Assembly: GCA_021234155.1 (NCBI GenBank)
Contig: JAJEKV010000340.1
Location: forward strand, 64,001-128,000
Reading direction: 5' to 3'
DNA: 64,000 nucleotides
Source: Isoetes taiwanensis
Taxonomy: Eukaryota; Streptophyta; Lycopodiopsida; Isoetales; Isoetaceae
A program made the translations under genes and the position numbers. Below, piece after piece: positions 1 through 12,284 of the stretch; position 1 is the first letter of the stretch, and each line of letters opens with the position of its first letter. The notes beneath the pieces were generated by a model. It was not told the DNA's origin, did no database searches, and worked only from the letters and a program-made list of their open reading frames with translations.

Positions 1-53
1 ATAATGGAGTCGTAGAAAGAAAAATTCGCACAATTAAGAAATGTGCATGGAGT

Positions 54-734
54 ATGATCAAGCATGCGCAAGTGGCAGATAATTTTTGGGGAGAGGCAGT
101 GCTAACAGCGGCATATTTACAAAATAGAGCACCTACCTCAGCTGTCAAAGACAAAATGCCGGTTGAAGTGTGGACTGGAAGTAAGCCTACTGTTAATCAT
201 TTAAAAATATTTGGGAGTCCAGCATATGTTCATGTATCATCTGAAATTAGGACAAAAACTGAGGACCACGCAAAAAGAGCTATTTTTGTAGGATACTATT
301 CAGACAGTAAAGGATATCGCTTGGTGGATGCTAAAACTAAGAAACTGATAAAGGCAAGTTCTGTAACATTTGACGAAGAGGTCTTAACAGCCAAGGACAT
401 ATTCGGATATTCGTGCGATCCCTCATTGTTTAGATCCACCCAAGATCCACAACTGGTTTGGGTAGATTTACCATGTTCTTCTTCTTCTAACCTGGCACCA
501 GGTACTCCAGATCAAGATGATGCAGATTCAGACTCAAAGTCTCCTAGTAACTCTCATGAGAAGCCTTCAGGAGGACGATCTACACCTTTGGCAACCCCAC
601 CCTCAGAAGAGGTTAGTGTAAGGAGGTCCATCAGAACCCCATGTCCTACTGAAAAATGGAAGGAGTACAAACAGGCTATATCTCATTTAGCTAAAGTCAG
701 TCAATATGAAAGTTTGCTTGGCAGGAGAATCTAG
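54..734 (+). pseudogene. Copia integrase C-terminal region (pol fragment)
   Basis: This segment encodes the end of the integrase and the linker before RT. Visible Copia hallmarks are FWGEAVLTAAYLQNRAP near the start, the 'MPVEVWTGSKP' and 'HLKIFGSPAYVHV' blocks at about residues 35-60, and the 'GY...KGYRLVD' block at about 80-92. A Ser/Pro/Asp-rich linker follows (about 135-190). The frame closes at 734 and the polyprotein resumes in a different frame at 740, so there is a frameshift at the linker/RT boundary. The true frame is probably open upstream of 54, since the window begins inside the gene. Integrase would join cDNA ends to host DNA in the nucleus; this copy is broken. Confidence 0.88.
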
Positions 735-739
735 AAGAA

Positions 740-1908
740 GTGTGTGCCAACATGGCTTTTGCCGCAGAGTTGCTAGAAGCAATCACTTATGAAGAAGCAA
801 TACATGGCCCTCAAGCACTTGAATGGCATCAGGCCATGAAGAATGAACTCCAATCCATGGAAGAAACTCATGCATGGGATTTAGTTTCACTTCCAGCAGG
901 CAGAAAAGCTATAGGCAGCAAGTGGATCTTTAAGGTCAAGACTAAACCAGATGGTAGTGTGGACAAATATAGAGCTCGTCTAGTAGCTCGAGGTTTTTCT
1001 CAAACGTATGGGATAGACTATAATGAGACTTTCTCCCCTGTAGCTAAATCTACGACAATTAAGGCTATTTTAGCTTTGGCTACACAAGAAAACTGGGAAA
1101 TTGAAACCATGGATGTAAAAACAGCGTTTCTCAATGGAGATCTTGAGGAAGAGATATTCATGCATCAACCTCCAGGATTTGTCACTCCAGGTACTGAACA
1201 TCTGGTTTGCAATCTCAATCGAGCGATTTATGGCCTTAAACAAAGTCCACGCCAATGGTACAAAAAGATTGACACCTTTCTCAGAAGCCTTGGCTATAAA
1301 AGATGTCAAACAGAATGGAATGTTTATGTGATCTCGCAAGAGGATTTTATTATCATCATTGTGGTGTATGTTGATGACCTTATCATCACAGGTAATCTAA
1401 TTTTACCTATAAACCATCTCAAAAAGCAATTGGCTCAAGCTTTCAAGATGACAGACTTAGACCCAATCCAAACCTGCCTTGGATTACAGATAATCAGAAA
1501 CAGGGAGGAAAGAACCATGTTGATTCATCAAGAAACGGCCATAGTGAATATGTGCAAACGTTTTGGACTGTACCATGCCTCACCTAAAGCAACTCCAGCG
1601 GCTTTGCATTGTAAACTCACCAAAGACATGGAGCCAAAAACCTCACAGGAAAAAGCAGCCATGAAAGACATACCATATAGAAGCGCAATTGGCTGTCTAA
1701 TGCATATCATGATCCATACTAGACCTGATATAGCTCAATCAGTAGGAGTTGCTAGCAGGTTTTTACAAAATCCAGGACCTCCCCATTGGAAGGCTGTGAA
1801 ACATATCATTAGATATCTTAGAGATACTTCAAATGAAGGCATATTGTTCAGACCAGATTCTAATGATCCGGAAGTCACATTAGTTGGCTTTGTAGATGCA
1901 GATTGGCA
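740..1908 (+). pseudogene. Copia reverse transcriptase domain (pol fragment)
   Basis: This is the reverse transcriptase of the Copia polyprotein, which copies element RNA into cDNA in cytoplasmic particles. Visible motifs are 'SKWIFKVKTKPDGSVDKYRARLVARG' in two blocks (about residues 58-85), 'FSPVAKSTTIKAILALA' (about 98-114), the catalytic-Asp block 'METMDVKTAFLNGDLEEEI'-type at about 121-139 (here preceded by IE), and the YVDD box in 'VVYVDDLIITG' (about 209-219). The frame is intact to about 1,905, where 'DADW' is followed by a one-base shift; the correct continuation is found in the next frame from 1,903. The missing base lies in TGGCAGG, next to a CAG, where GGG would restore the expected frame. 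Confidence 0.92.
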
Positions 1909-2349
1909 GGAGATCCCAACAGTAGTAGGTCTACGACAGGCTTCACAATTATGCCCCATGGAGCAGCCATTACTTGGACTAGCTGTAAACAAACTAGTGT
2001 AGCCCTATCCTCCTGTGAGGCAGAGTATATGGCAACCTCTGCAGCTGTACGAGAGATAGTGTGGCTAAGGCAATTTTTGGATGAGTTGGGATACACTCAA
2101 AAGGAACCTTCCATCATCTATAATGATAATAAGAGTAGCATTGCTCTCACAGCTAATCCCATCCTCCATAAGCGGTCTAAGCATATTGGAATCCATCATC
2201 ATTTCACTCGAGAACGAGTAGTCGATGGGTCCATTGAGATGATGCATTTCCCTATATCTGAGATGCTAGCAGATATTCTTACCAAACCTCTAAGTATAGA
2301 GGTATTTTTCTATCATAAATTGACTCTAGGAGTCAGCAATTCTGTATAG
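1903..2349 (+). pseudogene. Copia RNase H domain (pol C-terminus)
   Basis: This frame carries the Copia RNase H, which removes the RNA strand during reverse transcription. The recognisable blocks are 'AGDPNSSRSTTGF', 'SCEAEYMATSAAVREIVWL' with the catalytic Glu, and the terminal 'HKRSKHIGIHHHFTRE...' and 'LADILTKPL' motifs. It continues the protein of 740-1908 after the one-base shift near 1,905. The stop at 2,347-2,349 is the natural polyprotein end. A purine-rich stretch (AAGGGAGTG, about 2,376-2,384) follows at the expected site of the polypurine tract. Confidence 0.9.
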
Positions 2350-2382
2350 CATTGTATTCTGATCAGGTTTTGATTAAGGGAG

Positions 2383-3560
2383 TGTGTTATAAGCCCTTAA
2401 GGCGTGGCTTATAATCAGAACCCTATTATAGATATATATATTTCTGGCTACAACACAATGAAATGGGTTATCTTTGATTCTCTAAATCGGCCCTGTCTTG
2501 TTTTGTCTCACAGGCACCATCCGCTTCTTCAAATTCTGGATGATGAATGGCTTTCTAGCATATGTTCCTCACAGCTTCAGGCAATGAGTTGCTGCCTTGG
2601 CTTCTAAGGTATTCATATCTGAGTCCATAGCGCCAAATTCATGCCTGGATGGCTTTCTAGCAGATGTTCCTCACAGCTTCAGGCAATGAGTTGCTGCCTG
2701 GCCTTCTAAGATGCATTCTTTGCTAGCCCTAGGTTTTAAACTTCTGTTTCTCTGTTCAATCGCATAAACGTACTTTAAGGCGTCTGGAATTCTCCTTGCA
2801 GATTATCTTCATAAAAAGCGATTACATCTGCTTCTTTTGCCTGTCATTGCAATGCAATATGTTCTCTAAATGGTGATCAATTCTATACGCCATATCTTCA
2901 AGGCGTCTAAGGTTAGTCTTTACTTATTTTCTTTACGAAATGTTACATCTACTTCTTCTGCATGTGTTAGTCCTGTACGTCCTTGTACAGGACTATTCAT
3001 GCATACCTGAGGACCAGTCAAGAACAAGGAGCCACAACAGTCGAGGTCGAGGTCATCATCAAAAGCCCAAAGCAGAAGACCAAGCAAAGAAAGTCCAAGC
3101 AAAGCAATCCAAGCAGCGAGACCAAGCAAAGAAGCCACGCCGCCAAAAAGAAGAGGCCGAGAATGCATAAGGACGGTCACCGTCGTCGGCGTCCACAAGA
3201 TCGTGGTGATTTCGGGCATTTCAAGAGGCACCGCCAAGATTCCTCAGAAATCAGGCCTCCTTCCAGAAGTCGGCACCGAGATCTGACAAAGTGTCTATAT
3301 TGGGCCAGAGGCCATTGTACTATATATATGAGTAGAGCTAGCACTCGAGTTTTTAGATGAGCTTTTGGTCTTATCTCCATTTTGTTTCTCTCTATTGCGA
3401 GAGCTCATGTATCATCATTGATATCAAGAAGTTTTGTCTTCATCATTGTCTTCTCATTGTTTTCTTTGTTTTCTCTCTTTTCCTTTCCCTTGTTTCTTTG
3501 TGCAAATCCCGCGTGACACAGATACCGGATTCTCCTGTTTGATCCACGGGTCCTCACAGG
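2383..3560 (+). repeat. putative Copia 3' LTR
   Basis: The sequence starting TGTTATAAGCCC directly after the polypurine-like tract is the expected 3' LTR start. A TATA-like element (ACTATATATATGAG, about 3,318-3,331) sits where an LTR promoter would be. The end is not defined, because the matching 5' LTR is outside the window and no clear CA end or target duplication is visible. The 3' coordinate is a guess. Confidence 0.45.
2541..2718 (+). repeat. imperfect ~72-bp direct duplication inside the Copia LTR
   Basis: The block ATGGCTTTCTAGCATATGTT...GGCTTCTAAG at 2,545-2,609 recurs at 2,650-2,711 with few changes (CTTTCTAGCAGATGTTCC, CAGGCAATGAGTTGCTGCC). Offset is about 105 bp. It is a local tandem duplication with no coding potential that I can see. 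Confidence 0.75.
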
Positions 3561-5263
3561 GCTTGCAGGAGTTCCCGAACCCAGACCCCAAACACTGTCG
3601 CCGCTGCCGGGTCTGATTTTTCTCTTTCCTTTCTTCACACCATGTATGTTCGTGGTTTCATCCCTGAAGAACTTCTTTGCCATTTTAAAAAGAATTCTTT
3701 CAAAAGATTTCTAGCATGCTTACCCCCTTTTTTTTTGTGAGGTGGGGGGGAGGGGGTTGGAAAATATTGGAGGAGGGGGTTGGAGGTTAGAATCAAAGTG
3801 CCTTTTTATGGTGGTCAAAGCAATTTCGGATATTCTTAAAACTTTTCTAATTAAGGGGGGAGTGAAGACAAAAATATTGCCCATTACATGGGATAATTCA
3901 AGAGCTAAACTTAGCTATTTGGCGATTTTTTAGCCGTTTTTCAAAAAACATTAGCTATTAGATGGAAAAAAGATGGAATGCGCCGCGAATCCTTTGGCTC
4001 TAGAGCTTATGGTTTCTTCCATTTTTCACTTTCTTAGATTTCTCTTCTATTCTACATCCTAGAGGATATAATAATACCCCTCTTTGCGTCCCCTGTTTCT
4101 CTTCCTTTTATCTTGTTTTATTCTCCTCATCCAGGTAGTTATTGGTAACTTTGGATTTTAACAATTTTTTCCCTTCTGCCTTTTATCTCTCGTTGGCTTG
4201 TATACCTTCTTTCATTTTGTTGTCTTTCCCATGTTCGCCACTATTCAGTACCATCACGACTGCAAAAACAGGGGTCAATTTAGAGCTTTTGGCAATGTAG
4301 AGTTTATTCTTGTCCTCTATGGTGGGCAGGCCGTTTGAGCCGTATAATTCCTTCGGAGTTCTTACTATAGACGAACTGTATGCTATTTTTTAATTTTGGT
4401 CGTAGGTTCATTAACTTATAATCCCTTTTTGAGTGCCAGCATAATTTTAAGGCTTGAATAATGTTATCATTATGTCTTGCTTATGAAAGAGCAAAGGTGT
4501 GAAAAAATGTCAGACATTTTATGATTCATAGGCATACTGCACAAGAGTTGCGTGCTTTAGTTCTTAGTTTGTTCCTGTCCTCTATGGTGCAGATGGACTG
4601 GCTGATAAAACCGAACTTTATACCTATTGCTCAAGTTGTTGAAACAGGGACATGTAAGTGCTTGTATCGTGGATATAAACAAATCTACCTACCTACCTAC
4701 CTACCTACCTACTTCAGATAGGGAATACTTCAGATGTATTGACAATTACTACCTTACAAAAGGTAATCGGCAAAGTTTTGAGATTCTCCCAAAAGTCTTG
4801 CCAATAGATTTGATTTGTCATTGCACCATTTGTGATTTTTCTGTTTTGGCATGTTCATAGGTGCAATCAATTCTCTTTAGGAGACTGACTTCAATCACAT
4901 ATGATGAAATTATACTGATTCCATATTCCAAAGTCAACGGCCTTCCCTCATTGTTGTTTCATTTTTATAGTGCATTTGCTAGTTATTAAACTTCATAACA
5001 TTGTTTAAAATTTAGGATACATGATTTTGGCATAAAGCTCGAGCTTCTACACCGACATTTATTGTGGAGCAGCTCCCTCATTTGCCCCACTTGCAAGAAT
5101 GGCTTGGAATATCTAGCATTGTAGAAGCAGGAAAAATAACAACTTATTAGTTGTTCGATCTGCTGCCTCCCTTATTTAACTTAAAAACAAGCTCAAAAAC
5201 CAAGTTCAATGAATCAGATCACAGGGAGAAATCAGTGCCATAATCTCAACTTCAAAGACTGTA
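3561..5263. other. intergenic, no gene recognised
   Basis: Long T-rich stretches and many stops in all frames. It includes a G-rich patch at about 3,739-3,784 (GTGGGGGGGAGGGGGTTGG and GGAGGAGGGGGTTGG) that could form a G-quadruplex on the plus strand, and the tetranucleotide repeat listed separately. The short open frames here show no family motif. Confidence 0.6.
4685..4712 (+). repeat. (CTAC)7 microsatellite
   Basis: Seven uninterrupted CTAC units, read directly from the sequence. Confidence 0.97.
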
Positions 5264-5516
5264 TTGGGCAAAAGTATGTTGGTGGGGTACAAAAGCAGAC
5301 GTCCGGACACATGCTGACAGCACTCATATAGCACACCATATGGCAGCTTGTTTAGGGTGTTACTGGTACTAGCACATGGTAATTAGGTAATCAATAGAAA
5401 TACGTAACAGCTCCAATGAATGACAAGTGGAATACTATGATAGAATAGTAGGTGCAGGGTGCTGATCTAAGTGCTGGGGCCGCACTTTTTTGTACCCCAC
5501 CAGCATACTTTTGCCA
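5264..5516. mobile_element. MITE-like element with ~27-bp terminal inverted repeats
   Basis: The left end GGGCAAAAGTATGTTGGTGG continuing GGTACAAAA (from about 5,266) is mirrored by TTTTGTACCCCACCAGCATA continuing CTTTTGCC at about 5,488-5,514. The two differ at about one position. The ~250-bp interior has no open frame, which fits a non-autonomous DNA transposon. No convincing target-site duplication is visible, so the superfamily is not assigned. Confidence 0.75.
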
Positions 5517-6644
5517 AAAGGTGAAATTTGAAAAAGAAATTTGTAATTGTCTGTGAGATATTGCAGGTAAATGAAAATGATATTTGCAATCATAGCCATC
5601 AGTTCTTCAATGTCAGATCATAAGGTTTGCATGTTTGCACTTTGATTGAACCTTTTCTTACGATTCCTGTTGATATTGACCTTCCACATTTGCAGCTAGG
5701 ATTTTCACCAAGAATAATGATCTGGCAAACTGTTTATATCATGTATTTAGTTTGTGAATCTATAATTTAGAAGACCATAGCTGGCATTACATTATAGATG
5801 AGATTTTCTTCGTGTTCTATAGGGCACTTTTACCAGGTAGTGTCCTTTTTTATTTTATGTGCAGAATATAGACATAGATATAGCCAATTTTTGTAGAATG
5901 TTGCAGTTGCCAAAGGCCTACTAAGACAAATTAGAGCACACTGTGGATCAAGTGTATGCAGCAACCATAAAAGTTAGAAAAGAAAAATGACTCTCATTAC
6001 ACTGCATAATCTTGCCACAACCCCTGGGGTGCCTTTTTGCTAGACCTTTTTTCTTTTATTGAAGGGAGGGAACACACACCGCATGGTGAGATGCACTCAC
6101 CCACTTCATCCACCTAGTGGTAGCTGATGGGATTTGAATAACCAAGCTTAAGATGGGTACGAGTTTGCAAAATCATCTAATAGGCTCTATGCAACGCAAT
6201 GTGGTATGATTTTGGAGATGGTAAACTATTACCTTTTAGACCATTGGTACTTTATGCAACATAAATTAATGAAGTCTTCAATTCTAAAAGTGAAAACTTG
6301 CTTATGATCTCTTCATTTGCTTCATACTACTACTATATACATGAATTAGTTTTTGGGTTGTCCCTAGGGAGGCAAACCCTCGCACAAGTGGGTTTTCGGC
6401 ATATTTTGAGTATATGCTAGAATATACCCAGTATATGCCAAAAACTGCTTCAAACTGGCTGTTGCCAGTAAACTGGCGGTCACCTCTGTTTCCGTCGATG
6501 CTGTTTGAACCGCCTAACCGGCCTTCGAGTCATGGGGTTGCAGATGCGCTTGCAGATTTTGGAAAATGGATTGTGGTTATTCTGCTCCTAAGAAACACTA
6601 GAGGAAGTCGACAAAGCCAAGAATTTGCCATTAAACTATAGTAT
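5517..6644. other. intergenic, no gene recognised
   Basis: AT-rich sequence with no supported coding region. The 75-codon frame at 6,414-6,641 has no recognisable motif and no splice or promoter context that would support it. Confidence 0.55.
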
Positions 6645-7065
6645 TTGATCTCAAAGCAATAAAATTCCGGTCAGAGCTATCCCAAAATCAGTTTCGTTGT
6701 GCCTTCAGGTATGAGTTATTTTTTTTCCTTCATATAATAGGTCTGGAAGAGAATTTCCCATTCTTTTTTGAAGATACATTCGACATACATCACGACGCTT
6801 GCATCAGAACATAACCACATGCGAAGCTAAAATGCAACATATTTTTGAAGCAACTCCATTTCGAATAGCAAGCAATAAGGCTAATGAGCTCAAAGCATAG
6901 AAACTCGGGGAGAGTTATCCCAAAATCAGTTCCTCTATGCTTTTAGGTACGTTTTTCCTTTCTTCATGGTGTAGTTGAGAATTTCTTATTCTATTTTGAA
7001 GATATTGTTAAAACTGTATTTTGAGATGCATCTCAATGCTTGCACAGATCATCATCACATGTCAT
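6645..7065 (+). repeat. diverged ~240-bp tandem duplication
   Basis: The segment CTCAAAGCAATAAAATTCCG...CCCAAAATCAGTT...CTTCAGGTA at about 6,650-6,712 recurs at about 6,889-6,951 (CTCAAAGCATAGAAACTCGG ... CCCAAAATCAGTTCC ... TTTTAGGTA). Both are followed by a similar tract containing GAGAATTTC, TTTTGAAGATA and CATCAC...GCTTGCA. Divergence is substantial, so this is an old duplication or two copies of an unnamed repeat. Confidence 0.6.
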
Positions 7066-9200
7066 GACAGGTCCTAATGCTGGGTCTAGTCTTCAGATCA
7101 TGTGTGACTTACTTGCATTTGAAGCTGATAAAAGAGCTGTGAACATCACAATTAACAGGTGTATTTCTCATACTCTACAACTTCATGACCTACAACTTCC
7201 AAATGGGAGCTTAGTGTAAGTCCACACCCGTCTCCTTCATCTACCCTATCGTCCATTTTTCAAACTCAACCACTATTTTTCTTTGCTAATTCTTATATGT
7301 GTGGATTATGAAGCAAGCTCGGCCCAGAGCCTGACATAACTGTTGCTCTTTCTTATGCATGTCTTCCAAAGTGAATGTAGGGAAAGACCCAATGTTTACA
7401 TGCAATTAATAAATTACAGAAGACAACACCTCTCATGGGAAATAAATCTTTAGTTTTTTAAAAGTGAAACACGAGAGAATTAAATTTGGCAAACACGTAG
7501 ACCAAAGTTTTGCCAATAAAAAATCTCTTTCAAGCCCCTTCTCTGATCTTAACTACATCTGCTTGATCCTGCCACAAGTTCTTAGCAAAACCAAAAAGTT
7601 TATAACAGCTTGAATTAACAGCATACTCTTGCATCTTGGATCCAGGTTAAGCATGATGCGACGATCGAGTTCTAACATGTTTTTAGAGATAGAGAATCCC
7701 TGCGCGCTCATTCTAGTAGATCAACATGGACTGCAAGGAAATTTATTTTTGTTATAGTAAAAGGTTTTGTATATTTGGACTGAGAAATATATAATATGTC
7801 CAAGACATAACATCTTAAACGGACTTTGTCAAAGGCCTTTTGTGCCTTTGAAACTAAGCCACATTGTCGTATGCATCAATCATGACATTATCAAGGAGTA
7901 TCTAAGGAAATGGTCTGCCTTTCCAAAAATTCTTGCATGAATTTATTGGACTTTGTATGTATTACTTATCTTACCACAACCTTTCAAGATATAAATATAC
8001 GTTGTTGGAGCAATCAAATTCTTGTAGCCACCTACGAAAAGTGGAATTTCTTTTAGCAGGGATCCTCCTTCTACCAATAGCATAAGATAATGCAAATGCT
8101 TCCTTTATGATGTCAGCCGCATTTATCATACGCAACAATCAGGTTATTACTGCCCTTTCAAAACTTCTTGTGTGAATTTACTAAACCTTATCTACATAAC
8201 TTTCGCTACAACAGGCTTTTTGATCTATAGAAGTTGACAATTTTATCATCAGGGATTTCTCTCAAAGAAGATAAAAGACTAAGCCAGATATCCATTCTAG
8301 AATATCTCATTCTTTGAATCTATGCAATTGTAACCCATGACCTAAAGCATATTGACAATCCATGAAATTTATATTCCTTCTAACAGTAGTTCAAAATACT
8401 GCAATCAAATACTACCTCTATGATGCTATAGTTTATCAATATATCTGTGTAATGAATCCTGCGATCTCCCACAAGCAGATCGATAGATGCGGCAGCTGCG
8501 TTCTTGTGTGAAGACGTTTCCTTTTTATTTAGTACACCACAGGCACATTTAGTTTCAGCCAAAATTATTGCCCACGTGATGCGATCTAGGGCAGTTGGGA
8601 AGGCAATGCATGCAACGTGATGGACACAAAATGAAAACACAACTGTGAATTGCTTCGCTGCATATACCTGATCGAATCTTGTCTCTTAAGGCAAATTTTA
8701 TGCGTACCAACACTCAGAAAATCATTTCTGGTTGCTCTTAGCCAGGCACAATGTAATTCCAACAGGCTTTTTACACAACTTTTGCTCTTCTCTGATGCAG
8801 ACGCATGTCTCCAAAATAAATGCAAAATGGAAGACCTAATTTTTACCTAGGATGGATGCGATGCTGTGTTCCGAAACATCCCACTGTCGTTTTTCTCCTT
8901 ACACATTAGAAGTCATTTAGTTTCGTACATTTTAAGCCAAGATTATGCCACATGGCACGATTTAGACCGTCCATCGTGGTAGAGGGGCAATTGAACAAAT
9001 CTAGGCCGCCGATCGGCACCAAGAGACATTCGCAAAATCTTAGCCGTCGATGAGGGTGGAAGGATAGACAGACGCCATGGTTTTATAATATAGGAGGATT
9101 TGTGAGATTTATAGAGTTAGCTATTTTGACCTTGCTTGCTAGCAGGCTTCAGGCCCAAATGGATTGGATCTCAAGAAATAGAGGTAGGTGTGATCTACTT
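7066..9200. other. intergenic, no gene recognised
   Basis: AT-rich, with stops in all frames. Short frames around 8,380-8,850 on both strands overlap one another and carry no known motif. The patch at about 8,965-9,110 is locally GC-richer (GGCCGCCGATCGGCACC) and ends in TTTATAATATAGGAGGA, which resembles degraded transposon or promoter sequence, but I cannot assign it. Confidence 0.5.
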
Positions 9201-9204
9201 GCTC

Positions 9205-9390
9205 AGGTTGGAAATCGGTCAATGATTGGCCTGTAGATGTATGTTGTGTGCATTTGGAATTTTATATGTTCACAGTTACGGCGCTCCACGTTGCTGATCT
9301 GTCAATGATGAACCTGTAGATGTATGTTGTGTGCATTTGGCATTTTATGTATTCATAGTTATGATGCCCAACATTGTTGGGCATAAGCTA
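9205..9390 (+). repeat. imperfect ~90-bp tandem duplication
   Basis: CCTGTAGATGTATGTTGTGT followed by GCATTTGGAATTTTATAT (about 9,231-9,268) recurs as CCTGTAGATGTATGTTGTGT then GCATTTGGCATTTTATGT (about 9,313-9,350). The flanks GTCAATGAT and CACAGTTA/CATAGTTA are also repeated. Confidence 0.75.
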
Positions 9391-10790
9391 GGAGTCTGCA
9401 AATGTTTTACTTGCATGCCAAAACTCAAAACCGACATTAAAGTTGTTGGCTTAAACAACCCTGACCTACCTTCCCGATTTCGTTTTGTCTCTAACCTATA
9501 ACATTTAATTCATACTACTTTCAACAATGACTGAATTGCAACAACCACATAATAATTATATTAAAAATTAATCTTCCAGGGTCCTCGCATGTTACGGTGT
9601 CTCATTTTTAGTGTCCTTTTGTCCACCTAATTTGACATGCATAGGGAAGTCTCTTGTGCATTTCGGAATTACTGTTTTAGCATTGTATATTGATGCATTT
9701 AGTTTCATATACATCTGATGGATTTTTCTGTGCCTGAAGTAGACATTATCGTAAGAAAGTGAAATGTAACCATAATCATTTAGAGAAATATTTACAACCC
9801 TATGATTCCAAGATCACTCAACATCATGTGAATTAGCATCTGATCATAAAGTTGTATGGTTGGAGCATGGAAAGCACAGTATAGAAATGGTAAACTCCAT
9901 CATTTCTATTGCTCCTAGAGGCTGTCAAATTCCAATAGTATGAACAAACAATTATTGTAAAACAGAAATGATACTTAATTAGCTCAAGAACTGCAAGCTC
10001 CAACATAAAACAGAGAGCCACAGCTCCATCAAGAAATCCAAAACGAAAAATCAAATGTCATATACTTTTTTCTGGACATGTAACAGAATCCACAAACATT
10101 TTATGTTAATGCCTTGAAGCAACAACAGTCATTTTCATCATGAGTGCTGAATAAACATTTGGCTAGCTAATTGCTTGAGCATGATATGAACATTGGAATA
10201 ACATGAGCTAATATATACTATGCACTGGAATGGTGCTTATGCATAAGAAAAATTACTCCCTTCTACAAAGATGACACAAATGCCTTTGGGCAGATAATGC
10301 TTTGGGTACCCATTTCATTGGGCCTGGTGCCTTATTTCATTAACTGAAGATGCCCTTATTTGCTTGGCTCTAAAAAAAGGTTAAAAGCAAAACACGGAAT
10401 GGTTAATGTAAGTATGCTAAAATGGCAGACCTAAGCTTATTCTATAGGTGGCAGGGAAGCAAATTGTGCTCCTTCATTGTCCCTGCCTCTACATCTGCTG
10501 AAAGGAAGATTTGGGAAATTAGCATATAATGCGCATCACTGTTAATTATAAGTCAGGAAAATTTTAGGAAAAAGATAGCATCCTACAGATGATTCAATGA
10601 GTCCAGACTTGGTCATCAAATCATCAAATTATACTGCCTAAAACAATTGCATATTACTTTTAAAACAATCTTGTGAAGGAGAGCCTTAATTTCCATAAAT
10701 AGATGGTCAATCAAACTGCTGTAAAAGGCAGAAGAGGCAAAAGTACCACTTCATTAGATAAAGATAAAGATCCAGCAAACATATGGCCCA
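9391..10790. other. intergenic, no gene recognised
   Basis: AT-rich DNA without supported coding sequence, RNA gene or repeat that I could identify. Confidence 0.55.
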
Positions 10791-10794
10791 ACAT

Positions 10795-12284
10795 TTAGTA
10801 AATATGTTGCACTGCAATAACATAAAGCGTGGCCTGTGAAGAGGAAGGGACGTGGTGAAGCCGGAGAGTGGCTATCTCTGCATCATCGATGATCTTCTGT
10901 TTTTGAGCCTCTGTGAGTTGAACCTGGAGAGGCGTTACCTGACTTTGAAGCGTGGATAATTGGCCTTTGAGAGAATTGATCTGCTCTGTGTGCCCCTTGA
11001 GCTCTTTGAGTTGATTGTTGTAATTTTGAGAGAGATCCGTGTACATTGTTTGGAGGTCAGCCAGGGTGGTGTCCTTTGTCTTGATCTGCTCCAACAATTC
11101 TTGAATGGTGGACTGTAATTGAGTCTATTGATCAGCAAGCAGGCTAGTCTGTTCTTGCACCGCCTTGAGAGATTCACGGGCCTGTAAAAGAGCCTCGTGC
11201 TTCTGTTGAAGTTTATGTTCAAGGGATTGAACTTCCGTGGTGGCAGCTTGGAGATCCCTGTGAACTGCTTCCGTGGCGTCCATGTAAGCTTGAACGCCAT
11301 TCATGAAGGTTTCTTGCGAGTCCTGAAGCTTAAGGACAGCCGCTTGTACATCCTGCTGATATTGATACAGGGTCTGTCGAGAAGGTGGAAGTGCGGGGCC
11401 TTGTTGGCGATTAGACTGTGACGTCTGAGAAACATGATGAGAATTTGAGTGCGTGGTTTCCGTGGATGAAGAGGAAACAGGAATAGGTTTGTCTTGATTT
11501 TGAGCGTGACCAGGAGAAGGATGAGGACGTGAAGTCTCAGCCTGGTGGTTAACAGGAATGGGATTTGAGGGTTGGTGGGTGGATGCTTGAGAATTAGCAT
11601 GCTGAGTGGAGGGGGAACCGGGACTGGGTATAGGGACACAATGATGGATGATGGCTTGGAGGTGAGCACCTATGGTAGTTTCATGGCCCGACGAAGGGGA
11701 TGCTCTGATGCGATCAATGAAGAAGACGTAAAAACAAAATCTGGGGCCAATCAATAGAGTGGGCAGAGTGGACGGCCATGATTACAATGTTGAAAAACTG
11801 CTTATTGATATGGGTGTTCTTGATGGAATACCCATAGAATTTTCGCCACAGAAATTTGACAAAAGTATCATGGGACTTGGCAATGTTCGTGAGACGATGA
11901 GTGTTTGCCTGATAAGGAGGTTGGCCATATTGTGCGACATCCTGTTCCTGTAAAGCAGCCCAAGATAAAGAAGGCCTGCGAAGAGGGACTTGGAATACCT
12001 GAGAAAGCAGAACCGGGGTAAGCAAAATAGTGGTCTGATCGACCCTGGTGGCGTATCCTTCAGTGGTGTTGTCATGTGAGCGACAAACTGCCTGAGTTGA
12101 TGCGGATTTGGGGCGTGAAGTTCCCCGCCAGAGAATTCATACAAACTCGGGCGCTTCGCAATGGCCGACTTGGACCATCCAGAGCATCGCGAAAGGTGGG
12201 AGTGGAAAAACTGACAGACTCAAAAAGAGCCGGATCCCTTGGAGCAGTATCTTGAAGAGTAGAGAATTTTGGTGAAACAGCCAT
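10795..12284 (-). pseudogene. broken gene for a coiled-coil protein, possibly transposon-derived
   Basis: Reading right to left, a protein-like track runs through at least three frames. The N-terminal piece starts MAVSPKFSTL (12,284). Middle pieces continue through 12,144-11,714 (FVAHMTTPLKDTPP, then KFLWRKFYGYSIKNTHINKQ). A Pro/Ser/His/Gln-rich linker follows at 11,700-11,400. A long Gln-rich heptad segment predicted as coiled coil spans about 11,390-10,850. An in-frame TAG at about 11,124 splits the coiled coil, and the same frame continues to 10,795. The architecture (globular N-terminus, low-complexity linker, coiled coil) resembles accessory proteins carried by plant retrotransposons, but I do not recognise a specific family. 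It could instead be a decayed host gene. Some breaks may be assembly errors. Confidence 0.5.

Larger units (their letters stand above)
1..3560 (+). mobile_element. Ty1/Copia LTR retrotransposon, 3' part
   Basis: The window opens inside the pol gene of a plant Copia element and runs through its 3' LTR. Domain order is integrase C-terminus, then reverse transcriptase, then RNase H, which is the Copia order (integrase before RT). Gag, protease, the integrase core and the 5' LTR lie outside the window. At least two frame breaks make this copy non-autonomous as read. The right end is approximate because no second LTR is available to align. Confidence 0.9.

Noticed and set aside
3739-3784. G-quadruplex as a regulatory element
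   Set aside because: A G-rich patch is present but without gene context; it is noted only in the intergenic entry.
6060-6140. Possible SINE (GGGATTTGAATAACC)
   Set aside because: B-box-like word only, without an A box at the right spacing on either strand.
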